The notes: a model not told the origin generated them from the letters alone. 64,000 nt of DNA from Streptomyces sp. DHE7-1 (GCA_016432725.1 JACJDG010000003.1:2542001-2606000); one strand, 5' to 3'. Shown: positions 18,481 to 32,571, counted from the stretch's first letter. Program-made: numbers and translations.

Positions 18481-19215
18481 GCCCGCTCCTCCCCCGTCAA
18501 TCCTTCGGCCTCGGCATACGAGCCCGCATCCGTGCCCGGCAGACCAAGCACACGCGCCCCGCTCTCACCGTCCGGCCCGTCCACCGCCACCGCATCCGGC
18601 ACGATCCCCATGATCGGCGGCAACACCAGCCCCCGCTCGCCATCACCCGCGTCCACCAACACCCCGCACGGCAGCCCCGCCCCGGCCACCGCCGGCACCC
18701 CCGCGTCCAGCACCGCGGCACCCCACACCGCCCGATACCGCCACGCACGATCACGCTCCCCGCGCGCCAGCGCATACCGCGCCAACGCCCCTCATCGGTG
18801 AACGCCAGCAGCCAACGCGCCCCCTGCGCCTCCACCGTCAGAGCCGCACCGTTCTCCCCGTACGGGACAAGCACCCGGCGACGCCGGAACTCCCCGAGTC
18901 GAGCACGGAACCGGCGCCGGTGAGCCCTGAACCGCACGGCCTGGTCCTCGGAGAGCGGCACACCTTGCGAACCGGACCGGTTTGCGGCGGCGAATGCGTC
19001 CGGCTGTGACTGCGGGTGGACTTCAGCAGGCGAGGGCTCTGCGTCATCCGCAGGCAGGATTGTCTGCTCCGCGATCTCCGAGAGCGCCGACCTGGGGAGA
19101 TACACCTCGGTCTGACCCGCCACCCCCGTCACGTCCGCGGATCCTGTCGACTCAGCGCCGCCCACAGCGCCTTCCCCTCGTCGGCGTTGTCTTGAAACGT
19201 TCGATCGATTTCATT
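18477..19215 (-). CDS. SseB-family protein of the toxin locus (two frame breaks)
   Basis: Joined frames give about 246 aa starting MKSIETFQDNADEGKALWAA, then ADVTGVAGQTEVYLPRSALSE, RRVLVPYGENGAALTVEAQG and ARYALARGERDRAWRYRAVWG. Charged residues, VLVPY and an AFTDEG-type strand match the SseB N-terminal domain often encoded with type VII-like systems in Streptomyces. Breaks are at about 19140 (CCGCGG lacks one base) and 18790 (GGGG lacks one G). The first gene of the toxin operon. Its role is unknown, possibly an accessory or immunity-like protein. Confidence 0.6.
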
Positions 19216-19365
19216 CAGTGAACGATCTTCAATGCTCACATGTTCGAGTCGATGCGTGCAACGCCCGTCGGATCAACAACGAGCAAAGGATGGTCAACCG
19301 CCCCTGCCGTCAAAGCGCTTCCCGCTCACCGGCCGCCGCCGTGCCCCTGGGTACGGGGGCGCCGA

Positions 19366-20552
19366 TCAGCGCACCGCCCCCGCAGGCAGCCGCCGGAACT
19401 CGATCGTCTCGTACGGTCCCTTCGTCCCCGTCTCGTACAGCAGTCCGACCGTGTCCGCGTCGATCCGGACGAGGTCGGAGTAGGCGGCGGGCCGGTCGGA
19501 CAGGGTGAGTGCTCTGGTGAAGGTGCGTCCGCCGTCGGTGCTGCGCCACAGGGCCATCGAGCGGCGGGCCGCGGGAACGGAGGGTGCGGAGAACAGCAGC
19601 GGGGCCTGGGCGCCCGGCAGTTGCAGGACGCTGCCCTGGACCACCGGGACGTCGTTCAGGGTGCTCTGGGCGGCGTAGGGCCGTCCAGGGTCTCTCCCGC
19701 GTCGCTCGACCAGGCGCCGAGCCGGTTGCCGGGGGCGCTGCCGTTCTGGTCGCGTGCGGAGAAGTACATTCGGCCATCCGGGAGTTGGGCGGCGCTGGTC
19801 TCGTTGGCGTTGGTCACGCCGTCGTAGGAGTCGTCCACGAAGCCCAGCCGCCAGGTGCGCCCGCCGTCGTCGCTGTAGAGGGCGTGGGCGCCGTAGTACC
19901 GGGACTCCTGGCCGGTGTCGGGGGAGCCGGGCGGCGGCGCGGCGGAGTGGTCGGCGGGGACGAGGAGCCGGCCGGCATGGGGACCGCGGGTCACGGCCAG
20001 GGCGTGGCCGGGGCCGGTCGCGTACCAGCGCCAGCGCGGAGGCTTCACCGCGGCCGTGATGTCCCGCGGCGGCGTGAAGTGGCGCCCGTCGTCGCGGCTC
20101 CGCTGCACGAACACCCGGCGGCTCTGTGCGGGGGTGACCTCGCCGCGCATGATCTGCGCCTCGGTCACCGCCCCGCTGTTGTACGTGGTGACGAGCACGA
20201 CCGTGCCGGTGCGCGGGTCGACCACGGGTGCCGGGTTGCCCCGGGTGTCGCCCCGCCCGGCGGCCACCACCGTCAGCGGTCCCCAGGTGCAGCCGCCGTC
20301 GGTGGAGCGGCGCAGCACGACGTCGATGTCGCCGCTGTCCCCGGCTCCGTCGTGCCGGCCCTCGGCGAAGGCCAGCACGGTTCCGCGCCCGGTGACGACG
20401 GCGGCGGGGACGCGGTAGGTGTCGTAGCCGCCCTGCCCGGCCGTGTACGGCACCGAGGAGGCACAGCCGGGCTCGGACCGGGCGGGGTGGACGGCGGTGA
20501 GCGGGGCGAGGACGGCGGCGGCGACGAGCAGGGCGCGGCTCAGCGGGGTCAC
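19366..20552 (-). CDS. Secreted exo-alpha-sialidase (GH33), one frame break
   Basis: Hydrolase that frees terminal sialic acids from glycoconjugates. A signal peptide (ALLVAAAVLAPLTAVHPARS) is followed by the arginine motif TYRVPAAVV. Four Asp boxes mark the six-bladed propeller: STDGGCTWG, SRDDGRHFT, SDDGGRTWR and STDGGRTFT. Restored length is about 395 aa. The frame breaks near 19682, between the segments ending GETLDG and starting PYAAQSTLN. No carbohydrate-binding domain is visible. It probably supplies substrate for the importer and aldolase at 5560-12259. The gap 19216-19365 holds nothing obvious. Confidence 0.88.
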
Positions 20553-20607
20553 GGCTCCATGGTCCCCGCACTCACCGGACGCCGCTCCCGGGCTTGCCCC
20601 AGGAGTG

Positions 20608-21303
20608 TCAGGACGGCGTCCGCGCCGCCGCCAGCAGCCTGCCGACGTCGTCCGCGCAGATGGTGAGGGCGGCGCCGACCGTAGTAAGGGCGTCGCGTTC
20701 GGCGGGCGTGTAGGGGCCGTCGGCCAGGGCGATGCGGGCGGCGTCGAGGAAGAGGGACTCGCGGCCGGCCGGGGCGAGGTGCGGGGCGAGCGGGTCCAGG
20801 GCCTCGTGCAGTTCTATGGCGAGGCTCGCGCCGCACGGCCCGCCGAGGACCCGGCCGGTGTCGGCGGCGAGCGCCTCGACCAGGGCGGTCAGCTGGTCCT
20901 CGGTGCAGTCCTGGAAGCCGGCGGCGCGGACGGTGCCGGCGGCCGTCTCCAGGGCCGTGCGGGAGGAGGTGCCGCCCGCGGCGAGGACGGCGAGCGCGAC
21001 GGTGTGCACCGCGTCCCGGAGCATCGCGGTGAACCGGCGGGTGGTGGGGTGGTCGAGGACTTCGGTGCCGTAGTGGTGGCCACAGGCGGCGCACTCCACG
21101 ACCGGCCCGGTGGCGCCGCGCGGCAGCAGGGGCACGCCGAGGAGGGTGAGGCGCCGGCGGCCGGAGAGCCGCTGGTAGTTGCGGTCGCCACCGCAGCCCG
21201 GGCAGTAGAACTCGCCGTCCCCCACGGGGGTCCAGGCGGTCCGGGTGCCCAGGATGCGCGCAGCCCTGGCGGCACGGCCGTCTCGTCCCCGTACTGGCAG
21301 CAC
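20608..21303 (-). CDS. TerB-like protein with N-terminal zinc ribbon
   Basis: 231 aa. The N-terminal 80 residues carry CPGC and CAAC pairs forming a zinc ribbon (EFYCPGCGGDRNYQR, VVECAACGHHYGT). The rest is an all-helical TerB-type domain (ALADGPYTPAERDALTTVGAAL), a calcium-binding-like fold of tellurite and stress proteins. GTG at 21303 has GGAGG 6 bases upstream. It is conserved next to leuA in Streptomyces as far as I recall. The exact function is unknown. Confidence 0.75.
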   Translation of the reverse strand: MLPVRGRDGRAARAARILGTRTAWTPVGDGEFYCPGCGGDRNYQRLSGRRRLTLLGVPLLPRGATGPVVECAACGHHYGTEVLDHPTTRRFTAMLRDAVHTVALAVLAAGGTSSRTALETAAGTVRAAGFQDCTEDQLTALVEALAADTGRVLGGPCGASLAIELHEALDPLAPHLAPAGRESLFLDAARIALADGPYTPAERDALTTVGAALTICADDVGRLLAAARTPS

Positions 21304-21431
21304 GTCGCACCTCCGTAACCGCGCGGCAACATCGCAGCGCTTGCGTGATGTTAGCCACATCCCGGAGGCTGAGTCAGTACCCCGTACGAGACCTTTTCGT
21401 GACCTGCCCGCTTCGATGGCCGATATGCGAC

Positions 21432-21467
21432 GGGGCCCCGGCTGCCGTGGGAAGCGGCCGGGGCCCC
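21432..21467 (-). terminator. Stem-loop after leuA
   Basis: Arms GGGGCCCCGGC (21432-21442) and GCCGGGGCCCC (21457-21467) are perfect complements over 11 bases with a 14-base loop. It begins 20 bases beyond the leuA stop on the minus strand. There is no U run, as is common in Streptomyces. Confidence 0.7.
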
Positions 21468-21487
21468 GGAAAGCCCGGTCAGAGGGG

Positions 21488-23449
<1,962 letters not shown>

Positions 23450-23523
23450 CTACCTTCTCTTACCACCCCGTGACACAGCGCGACGGGGGATGTCCGGGTA
23501 TTTCACCAATCATGGTTGCGAGT

Positions 23524-23541
23524 AGTGACAGCCCTGTCACT
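23524..23541. promoter_or_regulatory. Candidate operator AGTGACAG-CC-CTGTCACT
   Basis: A perfect inverted repeat with 8-base arms and a 2-base centre, ending 19 bases before the likely start codon of the M4 protease. It is well placed for a dimeric repressor. No adjacent regulator gene is seen. Confidence 0.5.
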
Positions 23542-23560
23542 CAGTGCGATGGTGCCGAGT

Positions 23561-24630
23561 ATGACCACCACCGGGGCTTCGAGCCCGTCTTCTGCACGAT
23601 CGTCCCGCCGCACGTCCTCGACCGGCTCGCGCAGGCCGAGAACTCCGCGGTCTCCGGTCCCGCCCGCCGGTCCCTGGAGCACGACGCCTTCCAGCGCACC
23701 AAGCGCCGCCTGACCACGGTGCTCGGAGCGCCCGCCGTCGCCCCGCCCGCCGGCGGGGCCGCCGACCGGCCGCACCGCACCGTCTACGACGCCCGGCACC
23801 GGCAGGACCTGCCCGGCACCAAGGTCCGCGAGGAGGGCTCGGAGCCCGGCACGGACGCCTCGGTCAACCGCGCCTACGCGGGTCTCGGCGCCACCTTCGA
23901 CCTGTACCTGAAGGCCTACGGCCGCAACTCCATCGACGGCGAGGGCCTGCCGCTGGACGCCAGCGTGCACTTCGGCACCGACTACGACAACGCCTTCTGG
24001 AACGGCGAGCAGATGGTGTTCGGCGACGGGGACAACGAGATCTTCCTGGACTTCACCATCCCGGTCGACGTCATCGGCCACGAGCTGACCCACGGCGTCA
24101 CCCAGCACACCGCCAACCTCACCTACTTCGGCCAGCCCGGCGCGCTCAACGAGTCGCTGTCCGACGTCTTCGGCTCGCTGATCAAGCAGTACAGCCTCGG
24201 CCAGACCGCCGCCGAGGCCGACTGGCTGATCGGCGCGGGCCTGCTCGCCCCGGGCGTGCACGGCACCGCCCTGCGCTCGATGAAGGCCCCGGGCACGGCG
24301 TACGACGACCCGAACCTCGGCAAGGACCCGCAGCCGGCGACCATGGAGCACTACGTGCGCACCGGCCGCGACAACGGCGGCGTGCACATCAACTCCGGTA
24401 TCCCCAACCACGCGTTCTACCTGGTCGCCACGGCCATGGGCGGCCACTCGTGGGAGAAGGCCGGGCAGCTCTGGTACGACGTGCTGACCGGCGGCGAGCT
24501 GAAGCAGCAGGCCCTGTTCACGGACTTCGCCACGCTGACGGTCAAGGCGGCCCGCGAGCGGTACGGCTCCGGCGACGAGCTCGAGGCCGTGCAGAAGGCC
24601 TGGGAGCAGGTCGGGGTGCGGACGCTGTAG
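23561..24630 (+). CDS. M4 neutral metalloprotease, protealysin type (one frame break near the start)
   Basis: Zinc peptidase of the thermolysin family, about 356 aa. The zinc site HELTH is near residue 184, with the third ligand in NESLSD. The active-site His is in NGGVHINSGIPNHAFYL. The short N-terminal propeptide FEPVFCTIVPPHVLD is the protealysin-type prosequence, and there is no signal peptide. I choose ATG 23561 (MTTTG) with one G missing at 23573-23576, because that gives the family start GFEPVFC. The uninterrupted frame would start further upstream with unrelated sequence. It is followed 21 bases later by an emfourin-like inhibitor, as in Serratia. Confidence 0.88.
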
Positions 24631-24651
24631 TTCCGTACTAGACAGGCACCC

Positions 24652-24918
24652 ATGCGAATTCAGGTACGGCGTACGGGCGGCTTCGCGGGCATCGAGCGCC
24701 GGGCCGAGGTGGACACCTCGGCCCGGCCCGACGAGCGGGAGTGGCGGTCCCTGGCCGAACGGGTCCTGGCCTCCGGCAGGCCCACGCCACCGGAGGGGGT
24801 ACCGGACGGCTTCGCCTACGAGATCACGGTCGACGACCGCACGGTCTACGCGGCCGATCCCCGACTGACCGAGGAACAGAGGGAGTTGATCGCGAGGGTG
24901 CTGAAGGAGGGGGCCTAG
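24652..24918 (+). CDS. Emfourin-like inhibitor of the M4 protease
   Basis: 88 aa starting MRIQVRRTGGFAGIERRAEVD, which resembles emfourin, the small protein inhibitor of protealysin encoded beside it in Serratia. The features are a short beta-rich start with GGFAGI, a central acidic helix and a beta strand FAYEITVDD. ATG at 24652 lies 21 bases after the protease stop. The pair probably keeps the intracellular protease in check before its release. The assignment rests on pattern and position. Confidence 0.75.
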   Translation: MRIQVRRTGGFAGIERRAEVDTSARPDEREWRSLAERVLASGRPTPPEGVPDGFAYEITVDDRTVYAADPRLTEEQRELIARVLKEGA

Positions 24919-24987
24919 CGGGGTCGCGCGCGCCGGTTCGCGCCGGGGCGTTGACTTTCGTTACCGACGGTACGGATGATCCGGGCC

Positions 24988-26298
24988 ATGGCGACTGACG
25001 CAGGCAAGGCGATTCCCCGCTTCCCGGCCGGCTTCCTGTGGGGCGTGTCGACCTCGGCCCATCAGATCGAGGGCGCCGCCGACGAGCGGGCCCCCTCCGT
25101 GTGGGACGAGTTCACGGCCGGGCCCGGGCGGGTGAAGGACGGCTCGACGGCAGCGGTGGCCTGCGACCACTTCCACCGTTACCGGGAGGACGTGGCGCTG
25201 CTGGCCGGCCTCGGCGTGGACGCGTACCGGTTCTCCGTGTCGTGGCCCCGGGTGGACTCCCCGGCGGCCTCGACTTCTACGACCGGCTGGTGGACGAGCT
25301 GTGCGCGGCGGGCGTGCGGCCCGTTCCCACCCTCTTTCACTGGGACCTGCCCGCCGGCCTGGACTGGCTGGAGCGGGACACGGCCGCCCGGTTCGCCGAG
25401 TACGTGTCGCGGGTCGCCGGGCGGCTCGGCGACCGGGTCACCAAGTGGATCACGCTCAACGAACCGGCCGAGCACACCCTGCTGGGCCACGCCCTCGGCG
25501 TGCACGCCCCGGCCGGAAGCTGCTGTTCGACGCGCTCCCGGTCGCCCACCACCAGCTCCTCGCCCACGGCCTCGCGGTGCAGGCTTTGCGCGCGGCTGGG
25601 GCGCCGGACATCGGCATCGCCAACTCCCACGGCCCGACCTGGCCCGCCTCCACCGATCCGGCCGACCAGGAGGCGGCGGGGTTCTACGACCTGCTGCTGA
25701 ACCGGCTGTTCGCCGAGCCGGTCCTGCTGGGCGCGTACCCGGAGGGTGTCGGCGAGCTGATGCCGGGGACGTGGAGTCCGATCTGAAGATCATCTCCACG
25801 CCGGTCGACTGGTACGGCGTGAACTACTACGCCCCGTCCAGGGTCGGCGCCCCGCAGGGCACCGCGACCGAGTTCGGCGGTATCGACATGCCGGCCGAAC
25901 TGCCCTTCTCCGTGCGGCGGATCGAGGGCCGCCCGGAGACGGACTTCGGCTGGCCCGTGGTTCCCGAGGGGCTGACGGAGCTGCTGACCGGCTTCCGCGA
26001 CCGGTACGGCGACCGGCTCCCGCCGGTGGTCATCACCGAGAACGGCTGCTCCTACGAGGGCGTCGACGACCAGGACCGGATCGCCTACCTGGACGCCCAC
26101 ATCCGCGCCCTGCACACGGCGCTCGAGGCGGGCGTCGACGTGCGCGGCTACTTCGTCTGGTCGCTGATGGACAACTTCGAGTGGGCGGAGGGGTACGCGC
26201 GCCGCTTCGGGCTGGTGCACGTGGACTACGAGACGCTGGTGCGCACCCCCAAGGCCTCCTACCACTGGTTCCGGGACGTGCTGCGGGCTCAGGGATGA
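24988..26298 (+). CDS. GH1 beta-glucosidase (three frame breaks)
   Basis: Cytoplasmic retaining glycosidase that splits beta-glucosides such as cellobiose. The start is [20 protein letters not shown]. The acid/base Glu is in TLNEP and the nucleophile Glu in [11 protein letters not shown]. Aglycone and fold motifs are [11 protein letters not shown] and [18 protein letters not shown]. Breaks lie near 25262, 25513 and 25770, each one base short. Restored length is about 437 aa, slightly short. The loop between SWPRV and GLDFYDRL is about 7 residues shorter than usual, so more sequence may be missing there. The stop overlaps the transporter start (ATGA), suggesting uptake and hydrolysis of one sugar. 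Confidence 0.88.
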   Translation: MATDAGKAIPRFPAGFLWGVSTSAHQIEGAADERAPSVWDEFTAGPGRVKDGSTAAVACDHFHRYREDVALLAGLGVDAYRFSVSWPRVDSPAASTSTTGWWTSCARRACGPFPPSFTGTCPPAWTGWSGTRPPGSPSTCRGSPGGSATGSPSGSRSTNRPSTPCWATPSACTPRPEAAVRRAPGRPPPAPRPRPRGAGFARGWGAGHRHRQLPRPDLARLHRSGRPGGGGVLRPAAEPAVRRAGPAGRVPGGCRRADAGDVESDLKIISTPVDWYGVNYYAPSRVGAPQGTATEFGGIDMPAELPFSVRRIEGRPETDFGWPVVPEGLTELLTGFRDRYGDRLPPVVITENGCSYEGVDDQDRIAYLDAHIRALHTALEAGVDVRGYFVWSLMDNFEWAEGYARRFGLVHVDYETLVRTPKASYHWFRDVLRAQG

Positions 26299-27542
26299 CC
26301 ACCGCCCCGGCCGCCCTGGCCGAGCCCGTCGAGCCGGTCCGCCCGGGCTGGACGGCGGCGCTGGCCCTGGCCAACGGGGCGATCTGGGTGGGCTGGTTCG
26401 GGCCGTTGCAGATCCTGCTGGCCTCCCAGGCGAAGGACCTCGCGCCCGGCGCCGGGATGCCGAAGGAGTCGATCCTGGCCTGGGTGACCGGCGCGGGCGC
26501 GGTCGTCTCGCTGTTCGCCAACCCGCTCTTCGGCGCCCTGTCCGACCGCACCACCGCCCGCCGGGGCCGCCGTACCCCGTGGATCGTGGCCGGTGCGGCG
26601 GGCGGCGCGCTCTCGCTGCTGCTGCTCGCGGCCGCGGGCGGGGTGTGGACGATGGCACTGGGCTGGTGCCTGGCGCAGCTCACCCTGAACGCGGCCTTCG
26701 CCGCGGTGACGGCGGCCGTTCCGGACCGGGTGCCGCGCGGCCGGCGCGGCGCGGTGGGCGGCTGGCTGGGCGCGGCCCAGATCCTGGGCGTGGTCGGGGG
26801 CACGGGTCTGGCCACGGTGGCGGGCGGCGTCGCGGCCGGGTACGCGGCGTGCGCGGTGTTCACGGTGGTGGGCGTGCTGCCGTACGTCCTGCGGTACGAG
26901 GACCTGCGGCTGGCCGGGGCGGACCGGCCGGCCTGGTCCCCGCGGGCCTTCCTGACGGGCTTCTGGCTGAGCCCGCGCCGCCATCCCGACCTGGGCTGGG
27001 CCTGGCTGACCCGTTTCCTGATCAACCTCAGCAACGCGCTCGTCCTGCTGTACATCCTGTACTACCTGCGGGACCGCCTCCACTACGGCGATCCCGACGA
27101 GGGAGTGCTGGTCCTGACGGCCGTGAACGGTGTGACCCTGCTCGCCACGGTCGTCGTGGGCGGTGTGTGGTCGGACCGTGCGGGGCGCCGCAAGCCGTTC
27201 GTGATCTGGTCGGGTGTGCTGATGGCGGTGGCGACGGCGGCCCTCGCCGCCTGGCAGACCTGGCCCGGCGCGATCGTCGCGGCGGCGGTGCTCGGGGTCG
27301 GCTTCGGGGTGTTCACCTCGGTCGACTTCGCGCTGATGACGGACGTGCTGCCGACGGCGCTGGACCGCGGCAAGGACCTCGGTGTGATCAACGTGGCCAA
27401 CGCGCTGCCGCAGGTCGCGGCGCCCGCCCTCGCCGCGCCGATCGTGACCCATCTGGGCGGCTACCGGGTGCTGTACCTGGTGTCGGCCGTGATCGGTCTG
27501 GCGGGGGCGGCGCTGGTGGTGCGGATCAGGGGAGTGGACTGA
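26295..27542 (+). CDS. MFS transporter, probable sugar uptake
   Basis: 415 aa with about 12 membrane segments, intact. It has the MFS loop motif FGALSDRTTARRGRRTPW between helices 2 and 3 and a second copy GVWSDRAGRRKPFVIW in the second half. It resembles the glycoside/sugar class of MFS proteins (SUT/GPH-like loop). The ATG overlaps the stop of the beta-glucosidase gene, so its substrate is likely the same glucoside. The direction of transport is not shown by the sequence. Confidence 0.82.
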   Translation: MTTAPAALAEPVEPVRPGWTAALALANGAIWVGWFGPLQILLASQAKDLAPGAGMPKESILAWVTGAGAVVSLFANPLFGALSDRTTARRGRRTPWIVAGAAGGALSLLLLAAAGGVWTMALGWCLAQLTLNAAFAAVTAAVPDRVPRGRRGAVGGWLGAAQILGVVGGTGLATVAGGVAAGYAACAVFTVVGVLPYVLRYEDLRLAGADRPAWSPRAFLTGFWLSPRRHPDLGWAWLTRFLINLSNALVLLYILYYLRDRLHYGDPDEGVLVLTAVNGVTLLATVVVGGVWSDRAGRRKPFVIWSGVLMAVATAALAAWQTWPGAIVAAAVLGVGFGVFTSVDFALMTDVLPTALDRGKDLGVINVANALPQVAAPALAAPIVTHLGGYRVLYLVSAVIGLAGAALVVRIRGVD

Positions 27543-27545
27543 GCG

Positions 27546-28389
27546 TCACAGGGCGCCGGCGTCCCGGGCGCTCCACAGGGTCGGGAAGCGGGGACGGTAG
27601 CCCAGCTCGCGGCGGATGCGGTCGGTGGAGGCGAGCCCGTACCAGGGGTCGGGGTCGGGGCCGTCCGCGGGCGGCTCGACGCCGAGGAGCTGGTGGATCT
27701 CCAGGACCGTGACCGGGGCGTCGTCGGCGATGTTGTAGATGCGGCCGCCCGCACCGGGGGCGTGGAGCAGGCGGATCAGCCCCTGGGCGACGTCGGCCAC
27801 GTGCACGAGATGGTGCCGTTTGGTGGCCGGCTGGCTCGCGGTCCAACGGGTGATGCCGGGCAGGTGCGGGTCGCCCTCGCCGTAGACGAAGGCGAGCCGG
27901 CCCACCCGCACGTCCAGCCCGTCCAGCGCCAGCAGTCCGCGCTCGGCCTCCAGCTTGGACTCCGGGTACGTCATCCACATCGGGCCGCCGGGCACCGTCG
28001 GATCGTCCTCGACGAGCGGCCGGCCGCGCCCGGTGCCGTACGACAGGATCGTGCCGGTCTGCACGAAGCGCCGTACCCGGAGGCGACCGCCGCCCGGCCG
28101 AGCTCCACCGCCGCGTCCCGGTTGACCGCCCACACCTCCTCGTCCGGCACGCCGCGGAACGAGGCGGCCACGTTGACGACGGCGTCGGCCCGGCGAGGGC
28201 CTTGCCGAGCACGTCGGCGTCGCGGAGGTCGCCGACGACGACTTCGGCGCCGCGGTCGGCGAGATGGGCGGCGCGGGTCTCGTCGCGCACGAGCACACGG
28301 ATCCGCTCGTCCGGCCGGGACCGGCCGAGCAGGCGGGGGACGAGTCCGCGTCCCACCTGTCCGGTGGCGCCGGTGATCAGGGTCAGCAT
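27546..28389 (-). CDS. NAD(P)-dependent epimerase/reductase (SDR), two frame breaks
   Basis: Extended short-chain dehydrogenase of about 281 aa. The start LITGATGQVGRGLVPRLLG is the Rossmann nucleotide site (GATGxxG). The catalytic Tyr/Lys pair is in MTYPESKLEAERG. Breaks are near 28193 and 28078, each one G short of a run. The ATG at 28389 faces the Xre regulator at 28513. A palindrome at 28462-28476 sits between them, so that regulator probably controls this gene. The substrate is unknown. Confidence 0.82.
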
Positions 28390-28461
28390 GGCTGGGTTCC
28401 TCTCGTTCGGTGCTCCCAGCCTGGGCCGCGTCCGGCGGCGCCGGGAGAGACCTCCCGATCG

Positions 28462-28476
28462 GGGACCGGCGGTCCC
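28462..28476. promoter_or_regulatory. Candidate operator GGGACC-GGC-GGTCCC
   Basis: Perfect 6-base arms with a 3-base centre in the 123-base space between the divergent SDR and Xre regulator genes. The likely ligand is the adjacent Xre protein. This is inference from position. Confidence 0.5.
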
Positions 28477-28512
28477 TGGATAACGCCGGCCGAGTGCCGC
28501 AGCCTTGGGAGG

Positions 28513-29361
28513 GTGAACCGAGCCGAACTCGCCGACTTCCTGCGCCGCGGCCGGGCCCGTTTGGAACCGTCCGACGTGGGCCTCGCGGCCGGCGCCCGCC
28601 GCCGTACCCCGGGACTGCGCCGGGAGGAGGTGGCCCAGCTGGCCGGGATGTCCGTCGACTACTACACCCGGCTGGAACAGCGCCGCGGCCCCCGCCCGTC
28701 CCGCCAGATGCTGACGGCCCTGGCGCGCGCCCTGCGTCTGACCGACGACGAACGGGACCACCTCTTCCACCTGGTGGGCGAGGAGCCCCCGCGGCGGGGC
28801 ACGGCCTCCGCGCATGTCCGCCAGGGTCTGCTGCTGGTCCTGGACCGGCTGTACGACTCACCCGCCCAGGTGGTGACGGACTGCGGCACGGTGCTGGCGC
28901 AGAACGCCCTGGCCAAGGCGCTGGTCGGGGACGCGCTCGCCCGTCCGCCGCGCGAGCGGAACCTGACCCGGCGGTTCTTCCTGGACCCGGCGGCCCGCGA
29001 CCTCTTCCCGCCGGAGGACCGTCCGGCGCACGCCTTCGACCACGTGGCCAGCCTCCGCGCGGTGGCCGCGGCCCGTCCCGACGACCCGGAACCGGCCGCC
29101 CTGGCGGCCGAACTGCGTGCCGCCAGTCCGGAGTTCGCCCGGCTGTGGGAGGCGCACGAGGTGTCCCTGCGCCGCCCGTCCTCGAAGCGCTTCGTGCACC
29201 CGGTGGTGGGCCTGCTGGAACTGGACTGCGAGGTCCTGCTGAGCCACGAGGGCCGTCAGCAGCTCATCATCCACACGGCCCGCCCGGGCACGGACTCGTA
29301 CGAGAGGCTGCGGCTGCTCCAGGTGGTGGGGCTGCAGGACATGGCCCCGTCGAGCCCGTGA
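28513..29361 (+). CDS. Xre-family regulator with MmyB-like ligand domain
   Basis: 282 aa, intact. The N-terminal helix-turn-helix reads RRTPGLRREEVAQLAGMSVDYYTRLEQRRG. The C-terminal 180 residues form the MmyB-type PAS-like domain (ARDLFPPEDRPAHAFDHVASLR, KRFVHPVVGLLEL), which in this family binds a small ligand. GTG at 28513 follows GGGAGG. It is divergent from the SDR gene, a recurring pair in Streptomyces in which the regulator represses the oxidoreductase. Confidence 0.88.
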   Translation: MNRAELADFLRRGRARLEPSDVGLAAGARRRTPGLRREEVAQLAGMSVDYYTRLEQRRGPRPSRQMLTALARALRLTDDERDHLFHLVGEEPPRRGTASAHVRQGLLLVLDRLYDSPAQVVTDCGTVLAQNALAKALVGDALARPPRERNLTRRFFLDPAARDLFPPEDRPAHAFDHVASLRAVAAARPDDPEPAALAAELRAASPEFARLWEAHEVSLRRPSSKRFVHPVVGLLELDCEVLLSHEGRQQLIIHTARPGTDSYERLRLLQVVGLQDMAPSSP

Positions 29362-29379
29362 GCCCGTGCGGGGAGTCGC

Positions 29380-32164
<2,785 letters not shown>

Positions 32165-32183
32165 CGGGCAGCGCCGCGGGCGA

Positions 32184-32543
32184 CTAGGCGGTGGCCGCCG
32201 GGGCGGTCAGCCGTACCTCTCCGTCGGGTCCGGCCAGCAGCACCGGCGTCCCGGCCCCGCCGAGGTCCGCCACGGCGGCCAGGTCCTCCCGCGTGACCTC
32301 CTCGGCCTCGCTCACCACGGCCGCCGCCTCCAGCGACCGCGCGCCGGAGGCCACCGCCATGGCGACGGCGGTCCGCAGGGCGCTCAGCCGCAGCGAGGGG
32401 AGCCCCACCGACCCGGCGGCGTAGGTGCGTCCGGTCTCGTCCCGTACGGCCGCCCCCTCGGGCACACCGTTGCGGGCGCGCACGGAGCGGGCCAGCGTGA
32501 CGATCTTGCGGTCCTCGGAGTCAAGCGCGTTGCTGTCGGTCAT
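32184..32543 (-). CDS. Cytidine deaminase-like protein lacking the zinc ligands
   Basis: 119 aa starting MTDSNALDSEDRKIVTLARS. The order of helices and strands follows cytidine and blasticidin-S deaminases: an N-terminal helix, GAAVRDETGRTYAAGSV, then a helix ALRTAVAMAVASGA. The position of the catalytic C/H-A-E motif reads SAL, and the later PCxxC is absent. It is therefore probably not an active deaminase despite the usual annotation of such genes. It lies near era on the same strand. Confidence 0.75.
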   Translation of the reverse strand: MTDSNALDSEDRKIVTLARSVRARNGVPEGAAVRDETGRTYAAGSVGLPSLRLSALRTAVAMAVASGARSLEAAAVVSEAEEVTREDLAAVADLGGAGTPVLLAGPDGEVRLTAPAATA

Positions 32544-32571
32544 GCCCAGAGCATACGAAGCCACCGCGGGC

